The notes under the pieces are model-generated. The model ran no database searches, was not told the DNA's origin, and worked only from the letters and a program-made list of their open reading frames with translations. Shown piece by piece: positions 6,329-9,366 of a stretch of 9,366 bases of DNA; within the stretch, counting starts at the first letter, position 1; every line of letters starts with the position of its first letter. The position numbers and the translations under genes are program-made. Origin of the DNA: RPQJ01 sp963714645 (lineage in GTDB: Bacteria; Pseudomonadota; Gammaproteobacteria; Steroidobacterales; Steroidobacteraceae); the NCBI GenBank assembly GCA_963714645.1, contig CAVQQX010000010.1, forward strand, positions 1-9,366, read 5' to 3'.

Positions 6329-6853
6329 AATTCGCTTCTTCCCGAGCACGACGTTCGCGACGAACCCCAGCACCATGAGCCCGGCCAGGTTCAGGAGGAC
6401 CCACGCGGGCATGCTCAGTCCGAGGAAGCGCCAGCTCACCTTGGCGCACTCGCCCGAACCGCTCAGCACCTGCGCGAGCACCTCGTGCAACGGCAGCACG
6501 TCCATCATGTAGTCCAGGCTGGCACCGCATTCCGCGACTGCGCCGGGCGGCTGCGCGATGATCCAGATGTGGCGTACCGCGACGGCAATGCCCGCGAGCG
6601 CCGTGAGCGCGACGAGGGCTGCGTAGATCCTGCCCGCGATCCGGCCGGGATCGTGCACGACTGCCGCGAGGAACACGACGCCGGTCGCGATCACGGCGAC
6701 ACGCTGCAAGATGCAGAGCGGGCACGGCTCCTCGTGCAACCCGTGCTGCACGTAGAGCGCATAGGCCATGAGGCCGGCGCACCACAGGAAGCCGAGCAGG
6801 TTGCCGTTGCGCCGATGCAGCGAGCCGGCCGCGGGCTCGAGGGTCGGATTCAA
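6314..6853 (-). CDS. dsbB: Disulfide bond formation protein DsbB
   Basis: This inner-membrane quinone reductase reoxidises DsbA, passing electrons to ubiquinone or menaquinone. With the chosen start it has 179 residues (E. coli 176). Four membrane segments are apparent (about 18-36, 50-66, 76-97, 149-170). The two periplasmic redox pairs are present: CPLC (Cys44/Cys47) with Arg51 after it, and Cys109/Cys136 in AECGAS and GSGECAKVSW; FLGLSMPAW is the usual DsbB amphipathic stretch. No ATG gives a full protein: the first is inside membrane segment 1. TTG at 6853-6851 lies one base after the phoU2 stop with AGGG 8 bases upstream and restores family length, so a coupled TTG start is inferred. DsbB-type assignment is firm; the start is moderately sure. 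Confidence 0.92.
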   Translation of the reverse strand: MNPTLEPAAGSLHRRNGNLLGFLWCAGLMAYALYVQHGLHEEPCPLCILQRVAVIATGVVFLAAVVHDPGRIAGRIYAALVALTALAGIAVAVRHIWIIAQPPGAVAECGASLDYMMDVLPLHEVLAQVLSGSGECAKVSWRFLGLSMPAWVLLNLAGLMVLGFVANVVLGKKRIVSSE

Positions 6854-6854
6854 A

Positions 6855-7601
6855 TCAGCTGCCCTGCGCGCCGGCGCGACTCGCGCGTGCGGCCATGACG
6901 TGCCGCTCGACGTCTTCGATGGACAGGTGGCGGATGTCCTTTCCGAGCACCATGTAGACGACGTACTCGCAGATGTTTTTCGCATGGTCGCCGATGCGCT
7001 CCAGCGCCCGCGCGGTCGCCATGATGTCGAGCGCGCGGCGGATGGTGCGCGGGTCTTCCATCATGAACGTGATGCACTGGCGCTGGATCGCGTCGTACTC
7101 CTCATCGATGACGCGGTCGCGCCGCGCCACGACGAGCGCGGCCTCGGTGTCCAGACGCGCGAACGCGTCGAGGGCACCGTGCAACATGTCGGCGACCAGC
7201 TCCCCGATGTGCTTCAGCTCGCGGTACCGGTCGGACGGGCGCTCGCCCACGCCGAGCCGCGCGGCCGCATGGCCCAGCTTCTCTGCCTCGTCGCCGATGC
7301 GCTCGAGGTCTGTGATCGTCTTGATGACGGCCACGATCAGCCGCAGGTCGGACGCCGTCGGTCCGCGCGTGGCCAGGATGCGGCTGCAGTCGTCGTCGAT
7401 CGCGACTTCCATCGCATTGATGCGATGGTCCAGTCGGGCGACCTCCTCGCCGAGGCGGCTGTCGCCGGCGACCACGGCGCGCACGCCGTTCTGCAGCTGC
7501 TGCTCGACCAGGCCGCCCATCTGCAGCACGCCCGAGCGCACACCCTCGAGGTCCGCGTTGTAGCGGCTCAGGATGTGGTGCGAAAGGTCGGAAGTGTCCA
7601 T
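6855..7601 (-). CDS. phoU: PhoU, canonical-type second copy
   Basis: This 248-residue phosphate signalling protein is unlinked to pst but close to the E. coli PhoU pattern along its whole length. The N-terminus MDTSDLSHHILSRYNADLEG, GGLVEQQL, MEVAIDDDCSRI, RGPTASDLRL, the metal-helix motifs LERIGDEAEKL (99-109) and LERIGDHAKNICEYVVY (200-216), MMEDPRTI and the tail GKDIRHLSIEDVE all have E. coli counterparts. PhoU is a cytoplasmic helical adaptor that damps PhoR/PhoB signalling and Pst activity. The ATG at 7601 was chosen by this alignment. An ATG three codons earlier (7610) is only 2 bases from AGGAG, whereas 7601 is 11 bases away, so either is possible. It is followed by dsbB with a one-base gap, and preceded by a structured leader and the porin gene. 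No Pho box is seen immediately upstream. Confidence 0.93.
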   Translation of the reverse strand: MDTSDLSHHILSRYNADLEGVRSGVLQMGGLVEQQLQNGVRAVVAGDSRLGEEVARLDHRINAMEVAIDDDCSRILATRGPTASDLRLIVAVIKTITDLERIGDEAEKLGHAAARLGVGERPSDRYRELKHIGELVADMLHGALDAFARLDTEAALVVARRDRVIDEEYDAIQRQCITFMMEDPRTIRRALDIMATARALERIGDHAKNICEYVVYMVLGKDIRHLSIEDVERHVMAARASRAGAQGS

Positions 7602-7637
7602 CACGGGCATGTCTCCTGCGCACGACGCTTTTACAGG

Positions 7638-7672
7638 ACGGCCCGATTCGCGGCAAGCACGAACCGGGCCGT
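7638..7672 (-). promoter_or_regulatory. Stable stem-loop in the phoU2 leader
   Basis: ACGGCCCG (7638-7645) pairs with CGGGCCGT (7665-7672), and TTCG (7647-7650) with CGAA (7660-7663). On the minus-strand RNA the intervening pair is G-U, so a continuous 13-bp stem with a 9-base loop forms, ending 28 bases before the ATG at 7610. It is followed by CCTGTAAAAGC, not a T-run. A second small hairpin, TCACCG-gcgg-CGGTGA, lies at 7698-7713. A role in controlling or insulating phoU2 is possible but unproven. Confidence 0.55.
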
Positions 7673-7720
7673 GGCGCAGCACGTCACGCCGCGGACATCA
7701 CCGGCGGCGGTGAGAGAAAG

Positions 7721-7797
7721 GACCCTTGCCGGCGCCGGGGAATCGAGCGGGGGGAGCGGGAATCCCGGCGGGCCCACCGGGGCCGTCGGCAAGGGTC
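7721..7797 (-). terminator. Terminator-like inverted repeat after the porin gene
   Basis: GACCCTTGCCG (7721-7731) and CGGCAAGGGTC (7787-7797) are perfect 11-bp complements, extendable to 14 with one G-U pair. On the minus strand the 3' arm is followed by CTTTCTCTC. The 49-base interior holds a near-perfect 16-base palindrome (7765-7780). It begins 15 bases after the porin stop and probably ends that transcript, possibly incompletely given the long loop. Confidence 0.7.
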
Positions 7798-7812
7798 GAA
7801 AAACGTCGCGTC

Positions 7813-9198
7813 TCAGAACTTGTAGTTCATGTCGAGCTGGAGCCGGTCGTAGTCGAGCTCGGTGCCCACGTCCTCGTTCAAGGTGTTGACGAAGTACGTC
7901 GCGTTGAACGTGAAGTTGCGCACCGGCGCGTATCCTGCTTTCAGGACCCAGCCGTCTGCGTCCGTCTTGCCGTCGCCGAAGTCCGAATCGACGAACTGTC
8001 CGAACAATGCGTCCTTCTCGATCGACTGGTAGAAAAGGCCCGCTTCCCAGGTACCCGGGTTGCCGGCCTTGCCGAGCAGCACGCCGGCGGCGTAGGCGGT
8101 GTCGAACTCGACGTCGTCGGCCATGTTCTGCGCATAGTTGGCCCAGAGCGTGAGCGGCAGCCTGAAGGACGAGAAGCCGAGCTGGGCGCCGATCTCCAGG
8201 ATGTCGTAGCCGAAGGTGAGCAGCGGCGTGGTGCTGCCCGTCGGCGTGTACGTCGTGTTGCCGTTGCTGCTCGCGTTGTAGAGCGGCGAGTTGTCCTGGC
8301 AGGCGCCGCAGGTGTAATAGTTCGCCGCGAGCACGGTCTCGCCGCCGAGCAGCGGGAACTTGAGGCCCGCCTGCAGCCCGAACACGTTGGCGTCCGTGTT
8401 CTCGCCGGCCGGGCTCGAGTTGAACTGCTCGGTCAGCCAGTAGCCGTAGGCGGTGCCGAACAGCAGGCCACGGTCGATCTTGAGTACCGCGCCCTCGGGG
8501 TTGTAGTCACCGTCGTAGAACAGGCTCTGGCCCGGCCGCCAGATCGGGTTCGGCTGCTTGCCGAGCAGCAGGTTGCCGCCCGGCATGAAGCGCCAGTCGG
8601 CGAATGCCTGGTCGAGGCCGATGGCCTTGCGCGTGCCGTTCGAGCCCAGGGACTGGTTCGACGACCGCGGGTCGTCGGCGCCGGTCGCGAACAGGATCGT
8701 CGTCTTGACGTTGTCGGTGACCTGGGCGTCGAAGCCCAGCCGCACGCGCAGGCGCTGGCGGTCGCGGTCGGCGGCGTCCTCCACCTCGGTGACGTTCAGG
8801 CGCTCCTGCCCGATCCTCTCGTGCCGGTAGCGCAAATCGCCGCGCGCCTTGATGCGGGCGGCCCAGTCGGAACCCTTGACCTTCGCGATCTCGCCCGAGG
8901 CGAGCGCGGATTCCTCGCGGAGGTCCTTCGCCTGCGCCTTGAGGTAGTCCATCTCCGCTTCGCGCCGGTCTGCGAGGGCCTTGAGATCGGCGTTGTCGGT
9001 CTGGAGCTGGGTGTTCGCGGCCTCGAGCCGGTTGAGGCGCTCGACCAGCGCCTGCATCTGGTCCTGGACGGCCTGTACGTCCGCCTTCGTGGCGGCGCCC
9101 CTGGTCTGGGCGGATGCCTCCGTTGCGCCGAGGGTCAGCGCGGCGGCCACGGCCGTCGCAAGCAAGGTGTTTCTCACGGTCGTCCCCTTCTGGGTCAT
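7813..9198 (-). CDS. Putative outer-membrane porin with N-terminal coiled coil
   Basis: This is a 461-residue outer-membrane beta-barrel of the putative-porin type (Porin_5-like by recognition). A signal peptide spans about residues 1-30 with cleavage after ASA, before QTRG. Residues about 38-98 form a heptad-rich coiled coil (VQAVQDQMQALVERLNRLE onward), as seen in trimeric porins with a periplasmic coil. From about 112 to the end, alternating strands follow (IKARGDLRYRHE, RLRVRLGFDAQV, FADWRFMPGGNLLLGKQPNP), ending with the classical C-terminal strand RLQLDMNYKF with terminal Phe. Cys297 and Cys300 form an unusual CxxC in a predicted loop. Starts: ATG 9198 (AAGGG 3 bases upstream) or GTG 9177 (AAGGGG, spacing 6; 454 residues); both leave a signal peptide. 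A Pho-box-like promoter upstream suggests phosphate starvation induction. Substrate specificity cannot be read from sequence. Confidence 0.88.
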   Translation of the reverse strand: MTQKGTTVRNTLLATAVAAALTLGATEASAQTRGAATKADVQAVQDQMQALVERLNRLEAANTQLQTDNADLKALADRREAEMDYLKAQAKDLREESALASGEIAKVKGSDWAARIKARGDLRYRHERIGQERLNVTEVEDAADRDRQRLRVRLGFDAQVTDNVKTTILFATGADDPRSSNQSLGSNGTRKAIGLDQAFADWRFMPGGNLLLGKQPNPIWRPGQSLFYDGDYNPEGAVLKIDRGLLFGTAYGYWLTEQFNSSPAGENTDANVFGLQAGLKFPLLGGETVLAANYYTCGACQDNSPLYNASSNGNTTYTPTGSTTPLLTFGYDILEIGAQLGFSSFRLPLTLWANYAQNMADDVEFDTAYAAGVLLGKAGNPGTWEAGLFYQSIEKDALFGQFVDSDFGDGKTDADGWVLKAGYAPVRNFTFNATYFVNTLNEDVGTELDYDRLQLDMNYKF

Positions 9199-9218
9199 AT
9201 GCCCTTCTGGCTCATATG
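9185..9218. repeat. 17-bp tandem duplication of the porin ribosome-binding site and start
   Basis: CCCTTCTGGGTCATATG (9185-9201) and CCCTTCTGGCTCATATG (9202-9218) are adjacent and differ at one base. On the gene strand each copy reads CATATGA-S-CCCAGAAGGG-like, containing an ATG and an AGAAGGG. Because 17 is not a multiple of 3, the upstream ATG is out of frame with the porin. Confidence 0.9.
9195..9215 (-). CDS. Possible six-residue upstream peptide coupled to the porin
   Basis: The upstream ATG created by the 17-bp duplication opens the frame MSQKGI followed by TGA. That stop overlaps the porin ATG at 9198 (ATGA), the classic arrangement for translational coupling. An AGG lies 4 bases before the upstream ATG. 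It may be a genuine leader peptide or merely a by-product of the duplication; there is no conservation evidence here. Confidence 0.3.
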   Translation of the reverse strand: MSQKGI

Positions 9219-9275
9219 CCTGGCTGTCGGCGCGGACCCGTCGCAAGTGCGCCGAGCCACATCACCGTGGCGAAC

Positions 9276-9309
9276 GTTTTACGCGGGCTTTGTGACAGCG
9301 AGGTTGCAG
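9276..9309 (-). promoter_or_regulatory. Pho-box-like promoter of the porin gene
   Basis: On the minus strand 9309-9292 reads CTGCAAC-CTCG-CTGTCAC: the second half-site is identical to those before pstS, the first matches at five of seven bases, and the period is 11. A -10 candidate, TAAAAC (9281-9276), starts 10 bases downstream, the same spacing as at pstS. An A/T-rich stretch (9320-9328) lies upstream like an UP element. The implied leader is about 70 bases. Confidence 0.65.
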
Positions 9310-9366
9310 CGTCGCGGCATATTTATTTCGGCTCGTCAGCAGAACCTGTGGGTGAGCGGCGGCTCG

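Noticed and set aside
6854..6985. Upstream ATG at 6985 for dsbB
   Set aside because: It would overlap phoU2 by about 130 bases with a Ser/Thr-rich sequence unrelated to DsbB.
9199..9246. Upstream ATG at 9246 for the porin
   Set aside because: It would put a charged, non-signal-peptide segment ahead of an intact signal sequence; ATG 9198 or GTG 9177 are better supported.
1..9366. CRISPR array, tRNA/rRNA, insertion sequence or toxin-antitoxin genes
   Set aside because: No regularly spaced repeats, cloverleaf, transposase-like protein or terminal inverted repeats were found on either strand.

Overview
The window is a GC-rich, gene-dense bacterial chromosome segment. DapD, DapE, DsbB, a PstSCAB-PhoU set and a C-terminal-Phe outer-membrane porin point to a Gram-negative proteobacterium. 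The DapD C-terminus (VGINALLR) and DapE resemble gammaproteobacterial proteins, but Beta- versus Gammaproteobacteria cannot be settled by eye. No phage, IS, CRISPR, tRNA or rRNA signal was seen.

Layout: (1) 1-261 (+) is the 3' end of dapD (lysine/diaminopimelate synthesis). (2) 357-4917 (-) is a complete phosphate-uptake operon read leftwards as pstS-pstC-pstA-pstB-phoU, with an intergenic hairpin after pstS, a 1-base stop/start overlap between pstC and pstA, and short gaps elsewhere. (3) 4918-5127 is a compact divergent control region with a near-consensus Pho box for pstS, an 18-bp palindrome touching it, and a probable dapE promoter. (4) 5128-6267 (+) is dapE, so the phosphate operon sits between two genes of one lysine pathway. 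(5) 6314-7601 (-) is a second phoU followed by dsbB, which probably starts at a TTG one base after the phoU stop. (6) 7611-7812 holds a strong terminator-like inverted repeat and a second stable stem-loop in the phoU2 leader. (7) 7813-9198 (-) is a putative porin with an N-terminal coiled coil. Its start region carries a 17-bp tandem duplication that repeats ribosome-binding site and start codon, and a Pho-box-like element lies upstream.

How the genes work together: the porin would admit solutes across the outer membrane, PstS captures phosphate in the periplasm, PstC/PstA/PstB import it using ATP, and PhoU couples transport to PhoR/PhoB signalling (phoB and phoR are not in the window). Pho boxes in front of both pstS and the porin suggest that both belong to one phosphate-starvation regulon. 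DsbB (disulfide formation) and DapD/DapE are functionally separate neighbours. The most notable features are the two divergent PhoU paralogues, the second Pho box that ties an otherwise anonymous porin to phosphate, the duplicated translation-start module of the porin with a possible six-residue coupled upstream peptide, and TGAAT-type heptamer repeats at both convergent gene ends beside the dap genes. Nothing here is clearly a new system; it is largely a phosphate-homeostasis locus with unusual wiring.
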